Origin: Butyricicoccus sp.
GTDB taxonomy: Bacteria; Bacillota; Clostridia; Oscillospirales; Butyricicoccaceae
Direction of reading: 5' to 3'
Assembly: GCA_020025885.1 (NCBI GenBank)
Contig: JAHHRJ010000086.1
Span: 1-5,585 of the forward strand
DNA length: 5,585 bases
Below, in pieces: positions 5,500-5,585 of the stretch; within the stretch, counting starts at the first letter, position 1, and each line of letters begins with the position of its first letter. The notes under the pieces are model-generated. The model did not search any database, was not told where the DNA came from, and was given only the letters and a program-made list of their open reading frames with translations. Made by a program: the position numbers and the translations under genes.

Positions 5500-5584
5500 A
5501 CAAATAAAAACACCAATCTATAGTCTTTATTTTATCAAATGTGGCGTAATACCCCTTGCTTTCGCTATGGGGATATAAGCCACA
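5498..5584 (-). CDS. Possible 3' end of a leftward gene (partial, unrecognised)
   Basis: On the minus strand one frame stays open from the window edge for 28 codons (it begins C-G-L-Y-P-H-S-E-S-K-G-Y-Y-A) and ends in TAA at 5500-5498, exactly beside the bidirectional terminator. A second minus frame is also open for 18 codons (starting V-A-Y-I-P-I-A-K). The stretch coincides with a hairpin-forming inverted repeat, so both readings may be accidental translations of a non-coding element. No family is recognised. Confidence 0.2.
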   Translation of the reverse strand, partial: CGLYPHSESKGYYATFDKIKTIDWCFYL

Positions 5585-5585
5585 T
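5539..5585. repeat. Inverted repeat / hairpin at the window edge
   Basis: ATGTGGC (5539-5545) is the exact inverse of GCCACAT (5579-5585). Inside it CCCC (5552-5555) faces GGGG (5569-5572). At the apex the minus strand reads GC-GAAA-GC, a GNRA tetraloop, while the + strand has TTTC there. The tetraloop suggests that if this is an RNA structure it is made from the minus strand. The repeat reaches the last base of the window, so its arms may be longer. Confidence 0.5.

Overview
The window looks like chromosome of a Gram-positive, Clostridia-type bacterium (Bacillota), possibly Oscillospiraceae/Ruminococcaceae-like. This rests on strong purine-rich Shine-Dalgarno sites, sigma-A-like promoters with extended -10 elements, tRNA genes that encode their CCA end, and the style of the proteins. 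The lineage is an inference from gene style, not a search result.

Layout. (1) 27-251: two serine tRNA genes in tandem on the + strand, tRNA-Ser(UGA) and tRNA-Ser(GCU), followed at once by a strong hairpin/T-tract terminator (251-284). (2) 285-580: no credible protein gene. It holds a degenerate tandem repeat of about 130 bp in which each period starts with a decayed copy of the 3' end of tRNA-Ser(GCU), plus a nearly perfect 23-bp palindrome nested inside further inverted repeats. (3) 581-1945, minus strand: a complete MATE-family multidrug/cation antiporter, convergent with the tRNAs. (4) 1946-2271: a divergent intergenic region with a clear promoter for the rightward operon and a weaker candidate for the MATE gene. 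(5) 2272-5428, plus strand: a two-gene operon whose reading frames overlap by 14 bp. The first gene encodes a SEDS-family (RodA/FtsW/SpoVE) peptidoglycan glycosyltransferase with an extra N-terminal membrane segment and a cytoplasmic FHA domain. The second encodes a short class B penicillin-binding protein (transpeptidase) resembling actinobacterial PbpA. (6) 5429-5585: an AT-rich tail with a bidirectional terminator, then a hairpin-forming inverted repeat that may overlap the 3' end of a leftward gene entering from outside the window.

How it works together. The SEDS protein should polymerise lipid II into glycan strands and the PBP should cross-link them, so the operon encodes a complete SEDS-bPBP wall synthase. 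The fused FHA domain is a phosphothreonine-binding fold and suggests control by a Ser/Thr kinase. This recalls the actinobacterial fhaB-rodA-pbpA-pknA/pknB cluster, but here the FHA module is part of the glycosyltransferase polypeptide. The MATE gene and the tRNAs are functionally unrelated neighbours. The least ordinary parts of the window are the FHA-SEDS fusion with its mini-PBP partner and the tRNA-derived repeat tract at 231-513.
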